From JAEDHM01 sp964368645 (GTDB lineage: Bacteria > Bacillota > Clostridia > Christensenellales > CAG-1252): a DNA stretch of 64,000 nucleotides. Of this stretch, positions 15,854-24,119 are shown one piece after another. The notes below the pieces were generated by a model. That model was not told the DNA's origin. It worked only from the letters and a program-made list of their open reading frames with translations, and did no database searches. The position numbers and the translations under genes are program-made. The first letter of the stretch is position 1, and every line of letters starts with the position of its first letter. The DNA lies in the NCBI GenBank assembly GCA_964368645.1, contig CAYJBY010000009.1, positions 1 to 64,000 on the forward strand, read 5' to 3'.

Positions 15854-17638
15854 CTAAACCAAAGGACGGGGAGCCTTACGTCTGCGCAACAGAATAATAG
15901 CCGTTATCGCGGCTATCATCGCCAATGCCCCGAACACAGAGCAAAGCACTATGACCAAGGTATAATTACGGTTGACCGTCAGCAGACATTCGGCGGCATT
16001 CTCGCCTCCAAGCTTAACGGTAATCGTATATTCTCCCGATTTATCCGTGTTAAATACAAATTGAGAGCCGTTGGCTTTCTTTTCGTTGTTTACGTACCAC
16101 TCGATTAAGGACGGATCGCCGTCCTCCGAGCCTAGATAGGTCAGCGTTATATCCCTGCCCGTCAGCGGCTTCTCGGTATCGCAGACTACGCGGCAATTCG
16201 CCGCGTCAACGTAGCCGTAGCCGTATTTCAAAGTTACCGTTTCGCTTTTTAGGTCGCCGCCTTTCAGCTTGGCGTAAATCTCGTAAGTTCCGAAAACCTC
16301 GCTCCCTACGGGAAATTCCAAGCCCTCGGCGATTTTGTTACCGTTGACGTACCACTCCACAGTTATAGACGGATCGTGAAAAGCAGGATACAGCTCTGCG
16401 GTAAAATTAACGGGGCTGACCGTAGAAGGAGTTTGATTAAGCAAGCCGTCCGTAATCAGTCTTATCTCTGTTACGGGAAGATAATAATCGCTTCTCACGA
16501 ACGTATCGGTCAGCAATGCGTTAAAATCCAGTTTCGCGGCGTTGCCCACGTTCTTACCCGATACCGATGAGGTTATGGTTTCCGTTGAGTGACGGCGCAG
16601 AAGCTCGGACAAATACAAGCCGTCGCTTCCCATATTCTCCACAACCTTATAGCGCAGAGTCAACACCGCCGCCGCGGCCGCCGCAACAGGCGTTGCCATA
16701 GACGTGCCGCTCATATAAGCGTACACGCTTTCGCCGTCCTCTACGGGCACGGAGCTGTAAATAGCCGAACCGGGAGCGGCAATATCGTAATTGCCGTAAT
16801 TGGAATAATTAGCCAGCTTACCGCCCTCGGCATAGCTCATTACGCTGACAAAACCCTCGCATAAGGCAGGATAACCGGGTGCGACCGTATTGACCTTGCC
16901 ATCGTTACCTGCCGCCGCCGTAATGATACAGCGCGATTTTGCGGAGTTGACTACGGAATGCATATATCCGCTCTGCCACGCTGCCGCGCTCAAAAAATCG
17001 GAGGAGCCTAAGGACATCGTTATAACGTCCGCGCCCTTTTCGTATGCCCATTCCATACCCCTTTCCACGTCGTCGTCGCTGAAGGAATAATCAGGCTCGC
17101 CGTCGTAATAGTTGACTATGGACGTGGCGCGTATCGGTATGATTTTGATATAATCCTGCAAGCCCAAGGACTTGATAACGGTTGCGATTATGCCGCAAAC
17201 GTGAGTGCCGTGATTGTCCACGTCTAACGCGCATAAGCCGTTTTCCACCTCGTTATAGGAATCGTAGCTTAGATAGCCGCCGTTGTCGGTCGGTATCAAT
17301 AAGCCCTCGAAAAGCTCGTGAGAGTAGCTGATACCCGTATCGATAACCGCTACCTTAACAGGCTCGAAATCCGAAGCCGTGGGATCGGGCAGTTTGTCGG
17401 AAGCCGCCCAAGCGGCTACAACGGCTCTTGCGCTCTCTACGTCCAGATTATCACTGTCCAAATACCAAAGATTGCCCTCAAGCAAGCCCTGCGGCAGATA
17501 GGACGTACCCACCTCTGCTCTCAAACCGTCGGCTTTTGCCGTAACGGTGGGAGAAAAGCAGAGCAAAACAGCCGCAAGCATAATCGCCGCCGCCGTCAGG
17601 GATAATATGGACAAGCCGTATCTTTTTTGGTTAAGCAT
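15854..17638 (-). CDS. S8 family serine peptidase (subtilase), membrane-anchored
   Basis: I place the start at the ATG at 17638, giving 594 residues. A longer frame upstream lacks a ribosome site and would cover the divergent gene. Visible order: signal peptide (residues about 8-35, cleaved near TAKA-DG), the peptidase S8 domain with catalytic Asp in VIDTG (about 100), His in HGTHVCG (about 143), the oxyanion Asn in AAGND (about 244) and Ser in GTSMATP (about 313). Two Ig/PKD-like segments follow, then a C-terminal transmembrane helix (about 558-580) and a basic RRRKAPR tail. It is probably a cell-surface protease held in the membrane. The -10 box lies only 6 bp before the ATG, so the mRNA may be leaderless. 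Substrate unknown. Confidence 0.9.
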   Translation of the reverse strand: MLNQKRYGLSILSLTAAAIMLAAVLLCFSPTVTAKADGLRAEVGTSYLPQGLLEGNLWYLDSDNLDVESARAVVAAWAASDKLPDPTASDFEPVKVAVIDTGISYSHELFEGLLIPTDNGGYLSYDSYNEVENGLCALDVDNHGTHVCGIIATVIKSLGLQDYIKIIPIRATSIVNYYDGEPDYSFSDDDVERGMEWAYEKGADVITMSLGSSDFLSAAAWQSGYMHSVVNSAKSRCIITAAAGNDGKVNTVAPGYPALCEGFVSVMSYAEGGKLANYSNYGNYDIAAPGSAIYSSVPVEDGESVYAYMSGTSMATPVAAAAAAVLTLRYKVVENMGSDGLYLSELLRRHSTETITSSVSGKNVGNAAKLDFNALLTDTFVRSDYYLPVTEIRLITDGLLNQTPSTVSPVNFTAELYPAFHDPSITVEWYVNGNKIAEGLEFPVGSEVFGTYEIYAKLKGGDLKSETVTLKYGYGYVDAANCRVVCDTEKPLTGRDITLTYLGSEDGDPSLIEWYVNNEKKANGSQFVFNTDKSGEYTITVKLGGENAAECLLTVNRNYTLVIVLCSVFGALAMIAAITAIILLRRRKAPRPLV

Positions 17639-17695
17639 AAGTATATTATAAACTACCTTATTGCATTTTTCCATAATATTTGTTAAAATTGTGGT
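17639..17695. promoter_or_regulatory. overlapping divergent promoters, both apparently leaderless
   Basis: Plus strand: TTGCAT (17661-17666), 17 bp, TAAAAT (17684-17689), then 6 bp to the ATG at 17696. Minus strand: weak -35 TGGAAA (17673-17668), 17 bp, TATAAT (17650-17645), then 6 bp to the ATG at 17638. In each case the expected transcription start falls on or next to the A of the ATG, leaving no room for a ribosome site. The two -35 regions interlock, so the polymerases should compete for the site. Confidence 0.65.
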
Positions 17696-19252
17696 ATGAA
17701 AAAGATTTTTCTTCTCTTTTTTATATTGATAGTTGCCGTTATTACCCTGACTGCCTGTGGACAAGACGGCAAGCAATACGACCTTAAGGAACTGCCCGAG
17801 GAGCAAAACGATGAGATTTACGCCCTCAACGGCAGTGATTTTTTTGCGGAGCTGTTCGCCTCGCTGGATCCTCTGGGCAAAACGGCGGTCAACTGCGCCG
17901 AGGATATACAGCTTAATCTCGGACTCAGTGTGTATATGACAACCCAATCGGGCGAGGATACGGAGGAAAGCAACGCCGACCTGTCGGCTACGCTGATAGT
18001 TGACCGTACGGGAGAAGGCAGGCTGAGCGGCAAAAATACCGCGCTGAAGCTTTCACGCAACGGCTCCTCTCTCGCTTTCTTCTTTTCCGATCCCTACAAT
18101 ATCTACTTTCTGAACGAAAAAGGCACCTACGTCCTGCCCTTTGACAACGGTATGAACGAGGGGCTGTCCGTATCCGTGGACGGCATACTCAACAGCTATG
18201 AGATAGACGGCGTATCCCTAAGGACTCTGACCGACTCCTACCTAAAAACGAAGGGCGCGGATTTTAAGACCGTCGACCTTGTGGACAGAATCGGCAAACT
18301 CCTAGATTTATCCGCTATTATCTCGCTTATTGACAGCACCGCAGACAGCCAAAATACAACGCTTACGGAGTTGCTTACTTCCGAGGCGGTCAATCCACTT
18401 TTCGGTTCGACCTCCTCGATTACGGACAACGGCAGATGCTATACCCTTGACTTTAACAAAAGCCTGCTTACGATTATCGGTAACTATCTGGGCTTATCCG
18501 ATGCGGCTAACGTGAAATTGAGTTTGGGCTTTGACAAAACGCAGCAAACAAACGGAAAAATAAAGAACTTTTTTATCAATTACACAGGAAATCTTAGCGG
18601 AGAAAACGCCTTCATCGGTGTGACAATCGACCGCCTTTCCGTGGAAAACACCGATTCCTCGCAAGCGAAATCCATACTAGGCGTTACCGCCGAGGGAGAG
18701 CCGCTTAAATTTGCGTTGGACTGCGACCTTGTCTTGCCGAGTTTTGAGGAAAACCCCCTGCCTGACGGCGAATATTTCTTAAGCGGAGCTTTTGCGCTCG
18801 ACCTTTTGAATACCGAAAACACCGAATTTGAGCTTGAGGTTTCCGAGGGGGGCAACAAGCTAGTGAATATAGGCTTTGAGGATAATCTTCTATACCTGTC
18901 CTTTTTCAATCACTCCCTTCGCACTGACTGGCAAAACCTCTTAGCAGAGGGCACCACAGCCGATAAGGTTTTGGTAACGGACGTCAATCTCAAATCCCTG
19001 CTCCCCGGTTGGACGGGCGTGACCGCTCAATCCACAGAGGAGGATATTCTCGAAATGGTTAAGGCTAACGCCATTAACCTGCTGACCGCGGTTGTCGGCG
19101 GCGAAAATTTTTCTTTGGATATTGACGGGAAATTATTAACGGCAAGCTTTGATTTTGACGGATACAACGGAGAAATCAACGGTAAGCTCTTTGACTCTGC
19201 CGATACGACAATTACCGCTCCCGTTCAGCTAATCAACTGGAATATTAGCTGA
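17696..19252 (+). CDS. putative lipoprotein of unknown function
   Basis: The 518-residue protein begins with a lipoprotein signal peptide ending in the lipobox LTAC (Cys about residue 21), then a mature part rich in Asp, Asn, Ser and Leu. I see no catalytic motif. Long stretches alternate beta-strand-like hydrophobic residues with polar turns, such as GRLSGKNTALKLSRNGSSLA and NGEINGKLF-type segments, resembling large beta-rich surface lipoproteins. It is divergent from, and shares a promoter region with, the S8 peptidase, so it may be a substrate, inhibitor or partner. That is inference from position only. Confidence 0.8.
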   Translation: MKKIFLLFFILIVAVITLTACGQDGKQYDLKELPEEQNDEIYALNGSDFFAELFASLDPLGKTAVNCAEDIQLNLGLSVYMTTQSGEDTEESNADLSATLIVDRTGEGRLSGKNTALKLSRNGSSLAFFFSDPYNIYFLNEKGTYVLPFDNGMNEGLSVSVDGILNSYEIDGVSLRTLTDSYLKTKGADFKTVDLVDRIGKLLDLSAIISLIDSTADSQNTTLTELLTSEAVNPLFGSTSSITDNGRCYTLDFNKSLLTIIGNYLGLSDAANVKLSLGFDKTQQTNGKIKNFFINYTGNLSGENAFIGVTIDRLSVENTDSSQAKSILGVTAEGEPLKFALDCDLVLPSFEENPLPDGEYFLSGAFALDLLNTENTEFELEVSEGGNKLVNIGFEDNLLYLSFFNHSLRTDWQNLLAEGTTADKVLVTDVNLKSLLPGWTGVTAQSTEEDILEMVKANAINLLTAVVGGENFSLDIDGKLLTASFDFDGYNGEINGKLFDSADTTITAPVQLINWNIS

Positions 19253-19492
19253 TTACCGACTATAATTAACTAAATCAGTTAGGTCGCTATTATCTACTTT
19301 TGTCAGTCAAATCGCGATTTTCAACGATTAGTTTTCGGCGGTTTCGCCTATTGTCAACTAAACCACTAATTAAGCTAAGTTACTTTTTTCGGCTAAGTCA
19401 GTTAGATCGCTATATCTGCTTTTGTCGGCACTTTTGTTTTTTAATTTTTTCAGTTTTTGAAATAAAAATAATACCCTATTCATTTTAACCGT
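19253..19492. repeat. gene-free region with imperfect direct repeats
   Basis: AGTTAGGTCGCTAT with a following CTACTTTTGTC (19277-19307) recurs as AGTTAGATCGCTAT...CTGCTTTTGTCGG (19401-19431). Words such as CAACGATTAG, CAACTAAACC and GGCTAAGTCAG also recur. It lies between the convergent lipoprotein and comF genes, and no gene is visible. Confidence 0.5.
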
Positions 19493-19533
19493 AAAAAAAA
19501 GGAACGTAACTCGCCTAAGCCCGTTACTGTTCC
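19493..19533 (-). terminator. putative terminator of the recD2-comF transcript
   Basis: On the minus strand, GGAACAGTAAC (19533-19523) pairs imperfectly with GTTACGTTCC (19510-19501), followed by eight U (19500-19493). It lies about 290 bp downstream of comF. The loop GGGCTTAGGCGA resembles the loop of the terminator after rpoC. Confidence 0.65.
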
Positions 19534-19820
19534 GTCCGATTTTGCGTTAAAAGTTTGCTCCGCAGTTATTCGTTATTCTGTCGGTTCCTGTTCCGTTTGG
19601 TTATTTTTCTGTTAGTGATACGCCGTTGGCTTTCTTTACCTTAGTTTCAGCTCCGTTATCGGAGCGTTTTTCCGTAGCGTTCCTTATCGTCAATTTTTAC
19701 TTTGGCTGTTCCGTCCGATTATCGTTTTTTACGCCGATTATTCCACGTTGACTATTTCGTTTTGGCTATTCCGTTCGGGTTTATGGAAAAAAACCTGCCG
19801 TCAGATTCGCCGTCCGCCGT
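19534..19820. repeat. pyrimidine-rich degenerate repeat region
   Basis: The plus strand is dominated by T/C words such as CTGTTCCGT, TTTTTCCGT, GGTTATTTTT and CCGATTATCG, recurring at irregular spacing. The style matches the larger pyrimidine-rich array at 45 kb. No gene is seen. Confidence 0.5.
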
Positions 19821-20558
19821 CTATTCCCGTTCCCTTGGTGCTTTCTTCGGAAACAAAGGTGTATTGCAAAGCGTCAAGCCAAAAACTGCCGCCGCACCTG
19901 CTTGTTTTAAGGCGTAAGCCGCCGCGTCCATTGTGGAGCCTGTAGTCAATACGTCGTCGATTATCAGCACCGTTTTACCGTCGTAGCGGTTTAGGGCGGT
20001 AAACGCCGATCGGGAAAGCTCTTTTCTTTTTGCCGCAGTCAATCTGGCAAACTCCTTATGAAGTTTTACACATTTAAGGCTTTTTTCGCAGGGAAGATTT
20101 AATTTCCGCGCCAGTGCCTCGGCAAGTAATCGGGCTTGGTCGTAACCTCGGATTATTCTTTTGCTTTCGTGCATTGATACCCAAGTAATCACGTCCGCGC
20201 AAATTCCCTTTTCCAAATATTTATCGAATAGAAAAGACGCAAAATACTTAACCAGATACCGCTTGTTGCCGTACTTCAAGCCCCTTACTGCGGTTTTTAT
20301 CTCGCCCCAGTATCTGAAACAGGAATATACTACGTCAAATTCACGGCTTTTGTCCTTGCACTCGGCACAATAAAGAGCCTCGTTATCCACCGCTTTTCCG
20401 CATTTCAAACACTGATTTTCGATAAAAGTCAGCTTGCACATACACGAGGAGCAAACTGCGTAACGGTTCTTCGTCCGCAGTTCTCTGTCGCAGATAATGC
20501 AATTATTATCGTCCGGAAACAAGGCGTCCGTCCAACTGACGTTATTATCGTTAAGCAT
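19821..20558 (-). CDS. comF: ComF family protein (phosphoribosyltransferase fold)
   Basis: The 245-residue protein has an N-terminal four-cysteine-pair zinc region (CIIC...CSSC...CLKC...CAEC, about residues 18-72) and a C-terminal phosphoribosyltransferase domain with the PRPP-binding loop VLIIDDVLTTGSTM (about residues 195-208). This is the ComF layout. ComF proteins act in DNA uptake and related DNA metabolism, with incompletely known biochemistry. It follows recD2 on the same strand with an AAAGGAT ribosome site, a helicase-ComF pairing that suggests a DNA-processing role. Confidence 0.9.
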   Translation of the reverse strand: MLNDNNVSWTDALFPDDNNCIICDRELRTKNRYAVCSSCMCKLTFIENQCLKCGKAVDNEALYCAECKDKSREFDVVYSCFRYWGEIKTAVRGLKYGNKRYLVKYFASFLFDKYLEKGICADVITWVSMHESKRIIRGYDQARLLAEALARKLNLPCEKSLKCVKLHKEFARLTAAKRKELSRSAFTALNRYDGKTVLIIDDVLTTGSTMDAAAYALKQAGAAAVFGLTLCNTPLFPKKAPRERE

Positions 20559-20636
20559 TGCGTTTTATCCTTTGAATGTAGGAGCGGATTAGTCACTCCC
20601 TTTATCGAATTTTGTCGGGTAACGGCAGAAAGCCGC

Positions 20637-22850
20637 TCAGTCCGTCAGCTCCTTGATAAACTCCACTAGGCAGGTGTATCTGCGCTCCGTTCTTTTGTTG
20701 CGTACCATCTTGTGCAGAGTGGCTCTGTCGCCCACTATCATTACCATTTTTTTGGCACGCGTAACCGCCGTGTACAAAAGGTTTTTCGTTAAAACCATAG
20801 GGTTATACAGACCTACCGCCAGTATCACAACGGGGAATTCCGAGCCTTGGGATTTGTGAACGCTCACCGCGTAGGCTAGAGCCAACTCGTCCAACTGCTC
20901 CGCTCCGTAGCAAGCTACGCTATCGTCCTCAAAACGAACGTAAACCTGCATTGAGCCCTTATCGATACGGTCGATTTTGCCTACGTCGCCGTTAAATACG
21001 CCCTCACCGCCTACCACAGTGCCGTTTTTTTCCTCACGAGTCCACTGAATCTCGTAGTCGTTGCGCATCTGAATTACCCTGTCGCCCTCGCGGAAAACGG
21101 TGGTTTGCCCCACCACGATTTCACGCTTAAAAAGCGCAGGAGGATTGATAACCGCCTGTAGCTCGGTATTGAGATTACCCACGCCGACTACGCCCTTTTT
21201 TAGGGGAGTCAGCACCTGAATATCGTCGGGAGTGATTTTGAAATACTTGGGGATACGGGTTAAACAGCAGTCCTTAATGCTCTTGATAATCTCGTCCGCG
21301 TCGCTTTGCGTCAAAAAGAAAAAATCCGTGCTGTCCGTACTGGGCTCGGGTAACTCCCCTGCGTTGATACGGTGCGCGTTGGTGATTATGTAACTGCCCT
21401 CCGCCTGTCTGTAAATGTGAGTCAGCTTAAGTACGGGCAAAACGCCGCTTTGGATTATATCCGAAAGCACGTTGCCTGCGCCTACAGACGGAAGCTGGTC
21501 GGCGTCGCCTACGATAATAAGCCGCGCCCCTGTTTTAACCGCCCTTAAAAGACTGCCGAAAATCATCTCGTCAGCCATCGAAAGCTCGTCCACGATTACC
21601 GCTCCGGCTTTCAGCTTGTTCTGCTCGTCATAGGTAAACTTAGGCGGCTCGGACTTAAAATTAATCTCCAATAAACGGTGTATGGTTTTAGCCTGACACC
21701 CTGTCGCCTGACTCATTCGCTTGGCGGCGCGTCCTGTTGGCGCGGTCAAAACGTAGCTTATATCCATTCTGGAAAGAATGAAAATAATACACTTGATAAT
21801 GGTGGTTTTGCCTGTGCCGGGACCTCCTGTGATAGCCACCGCGCCTGTGTTGATAGCGGTTATTATCGCCACCTTTTGGCTGTCGTGCAGGGTGATGCCG
21901 TTTTCTCTTTCAAACGACCTTATCTCCGCGGTCAAGGACAAAATCGGCGGAATCGAAGCGTCGCGCAGTTCCACTAACCGCTGTGCTATCTCCTTTTCAC
22001 GCTTATAAAACTTGTCCAGCATTACGCCCTTGGTCTCGTCCTTTTCGACGATTTTGACGTATGCGCCCACCTCTAAATCCTCAATAACCTCCGCCACGTC
22101 CTCGCCCTTGTCGCTGTCGAAGCTCAATAGCTGTAACGTCTTGTATATTAAGGTGTTGTAATTAACCCAAGTATTGCCGCTGACAGACGCTTCCTCGTCC
22201 AGACAATATCTGACGCAAGCCCTTATGCGGTTGGGATCATCTCTTGCCAAGCCCAGTTTTCTGGCGATTTCGTCCGCGCTTTTGAAGCCGATACCCTCCA
22301 CCGTATCCACTAGGCTGTAGGGGTTGCTCTGCACAACGCTTTCGGTGATTTCGCCGTAGGCTCGGAAAATCTTAATCGACATATTAAGGGATATGTCGTA
22401 TTGGCTCAAAAACATCACTGCGCGTTGCATTCGGCGCAGTTGCTTATACGCCTCGGATAAATCCATAGCCTTAGTTATGGAAATGCCGTTGATTTCCGCA
22501 AGTCTGCTAGGAGAATACTCTAATATTTCAAAGGTGTTTTTGCCGAATTTGCGGACGATTTTTTCCGCAGTTTTTTCGCCTACGCCGTGAAAAAGTCCAC
22601 TGCTTAGGTATTTTTCGATACCTGCCTCGGTAGTAGGCGGTACTACAACCACCTCGGAAACAGTAAACTGCTCTCCGTACTTGGGATTAACCTTGTAATC
22701 GCCTAAAAGCGTGACGTTTTCGCCTTCCGTCAAAGGTGGAAAAATGCCCACAGCAGTTACTAACAGTCCGTGGACATCTATCTCGGCTACGGTGTAGCCG
22801 TTCTCCGCATTACGGAATTTTATTGATTCGACAGTTCCCTTTAATTCCAA
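20637..22850 (-). CDS. recD2: SF1 DNA helicase RecD2
   Basis: RecD2 is the RecBC-independent 5'-3' helicase of Gram-positive bacteria. The 737-residue protein has an N-terminal OB-like and helix-hairpin-helix region (GVGEKTAEKIVRKFG about residue 90), Walker A GGPGTGKTT (about residue 340), the IVDELSMAD motif II, the GDADQLPSVGAG motif III and a C-terminal AVSVHKSQGSEFP motif VI region. The start is a TTG at 22850, just 9 bp after the metK stop, with GAGGAAAG as ribosome site. It probably shares the metK transcript. Confidence 0.95.
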   Translation of the reverse strand: MELKGTVESIKFRNAENGYTVAEIDVHGLLVTAVGIFPPLTEGENVTLLGDYKVNPKYGEQFTVSEVVVVPPTTEAGIEKYLSSGLFHGVGEKTAEKIVRKFGKNTFEILEYSPSRLAEINGISITKAMDLSEAYKQLRRMQRAVMFLSQYDISLNMSIKIFRAYGEITESVVQSNPYSLVDTVEGIGFKSADEIARKLGLARDDPNRIRACVRYCLDEEASVSGNTWVNYNTLIYKTLQLLSFDSDKGEDVAEVIEDLEVGAYVKIVEKDETKGVMLDKFYKREKEIAQRLVELRDASIPPILSLTAEIRSFERENGITLHDSQKVAIITAINTGAVAITGGPGTGKTTIIKCIIFILSRMDISYVLTAPTGRAAKRMSQATGCQAKTIHRLLEINFKSEPPKFTYDEQNKLKAGAVIVDELSMADEMIFGSLLRAVKTGARLIIVGDADQLPSVGAGNVLSDIIQSGVLPVLKLTHIYRQAEGSYIITNAHRINAGELPEPSTDSTDFFFLTQSDADEIIKSIKDCCLTRIPKYFKITPDDIQVLTPLKKGVVGVGNLNTELQAVINPPALFKREIVVGQTTVFREGDRVIQMRNDYEIQWTREEKNGTVVGGEGVFNGDVGKIDRIDKGSMQVYVRFEDDSVACYGAEQLDELALAYAVSVHKSQGSEFPVVILAVGLYNPMVLTKNLLYTAVTRAKKMVMIVGDRATLHKMVRNKRTERRYTCLVEFIKELTD

Positions 22851-22859
22851 CTTTCCTCG

Positions 22860-24041
22860 TTACTCTCCGCACGCTCCTAAAAGTTCTTCAGCCTTGTCGC
22901 AGCGTTCCCAAGCAAGGTTTTCCTTGCCGAAATGACCGTAATTGGTGGTGGCTTTGTATTCTGTACGTCTTAATCCGAGATTGTCGATAATAGCGGCGGG
23001 ACGGAAGTCAAAGACCTTCATTACGCCCTTCAACAGCTTATCATCGCTAACCTTTCCCGTGCCGAAAGTATCGATACGGACGGATATAGGCTGTGCCTTG
23101 CCTATTGCATAGGAAAGCTCCAGCTGACATCTGTCGGCTAAACCTGCGGCAACCAAATTCTTGCAGACGTAACGGGCATAGTAAGCCGCGCTTCTGTCTA
23201 CCTTGGTGGGATCCTTGCCGCTGAACGCGCCGCCGCCGTGAGGACAATAACCGCCGTAAGTATCAACGATGATTTTACGTCCTGTCAAGCCGCTGTCGCC
23301 GTGAGGTCCGCCGATTACGAAGCGTCCGGTGGGATTGACCAAAATTATGGTATCCTTGTCCAAAAGCTCCGAAGGAATCGCCTTCATAATAACCTCTTTG
23401 ATTATCCCTTCTTTGATGGTTTCCTGCGTGACGTCCGCGCTGTGCTGTGTGGAAACAACTACCGTATGTACTCTTTTAGGGGTGTTATCCTCGTACTCTA
23501 CCGTAACCTGCGCCTTGCCGTCCGGTCTGAGATAGGACAAAATACCCGCCTTTCTCACCGCGGTTAGGGTGCTTGTCAGCTTGTGCGCCAAGGTTATGGG
23601 CATAGGCATTAAGCAGGAAGTTTCGTTACAGGCATAGCCGTACATCATACCCTGATCGCCTGCGCCGACCTTGTCGTAATCGTCCGCGCCGCTCGCTCTG
23701 TACTCGATAGCGTCGTCAACGCCCATTGCAATGTCCGAGGACTGGGAGTGGATAAGATTGGTTATCTTAAGAGTTTTTGAGGAAAAACCCTCGCCCTCTC
23801 TCGTATAGCCTATATCGCTTACAACCTTGCGGACAATGGCGTCAGCCTCGTCAGCGGTTACGGACGCACCTGAAATCTCGCCCATTAACAGGACGAAATC
23901 CGTGGTCGCGCATACCTCGCACGCAGAATGTGCGGCGGAATTACGGCTAAGCACCGTATCCAGCACCGCGTCCGCTATACTGTCGCAAACCTTATCGGGA
24001 TGTCCTTCGGTTACGCTTTCACTTGTAAATAATCTTTTCAT
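22860..24041 (-). CDS. metK: S-adenosylmethionine synthetase
   Basis: MetK makes SAM from methionine and ATP. The 393-residue protein starts MKRLFTSESVTEGHPDKVCD, which holds the catalytic His and metal-binding Asp. It also has GAGDQGMMYGYA (about residue 120) and the GGAFSGKDPTKVDRSA loop (about residue 250). The gene lies 78 bp downstream of rpoC. That gap contains a hairpin but is far too short for a SAM riboswitch, so the SAM-riboswitch control common for Firmicutes metK is not present immediately upstream. Confidence 0.98.
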   Translation of the reverse strand: MKRLFTSESVTEGHPDKVCDSIADAVLDTVLSRNSAAHSACEVCATTDFVLLMGEISGASVTADEADAIVRKVVSDIGYTREGEGFSSKTLKITNLIHSQSSDIAMGVDDAIEYRASGADDYDKVGAGDQGMMYGYACNETSCLMPMPITLAHKLTSTLTAVRKAGILSYLRPDGKAQVTVEYEDNTPKRVHTVVVSTQHSADVTQETIKEGIIKEVIMKAIPSELLDKDTIILVNPTGRFVIGGPHGDSGLTGRKIIVDTYGGYCPHGGGAFSGKDPTKVDRSAAYYARYVCKNLVAAGLADRCQLELSYAIGKAQPISVRIDTFGTGKVSDDKLLKGVMKVFDFRPAAIIDNLGLRRTEYKATTNYGHFGKENLAWERCDKAEELLGACGE

Positions 24042-24063
24042 TTTCCTTTTCCGTAATATAACG

Positions 24064-24099
24064 CAAACGGAGCAGAACTCGCCTAGGTTCGTTCTGCTC
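24064..24099 (-). terminator. hairpin after rpoC
   Basis: On the minus strand, GAGCAGAAC (24099-24091) pairs with GTTCTGCTC (24078-24070) around a 12-nt loop, followed by CGTTTGCG. The stem is strong but the U run is poor, so it may be a partial terminator that lets some transcription reach metK. Confidence 0.55.
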
Positions 24100-24119
24100 T
24101 ATTAGCTCTAGTCGTTAAA

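Noticed and set aside
17639..17947. Upstream extension of the S8 peptidase to 697 residues
   Set aside because: It would overlap the divergent lipoprotein gene. The signal peptide starts at the ATG at 17638, and the promoter lies upstream of that.
24042..24119. SAM riboswitch before metK
   Set aside because: The gap is only 78 bp and holds a single simple hairpin.
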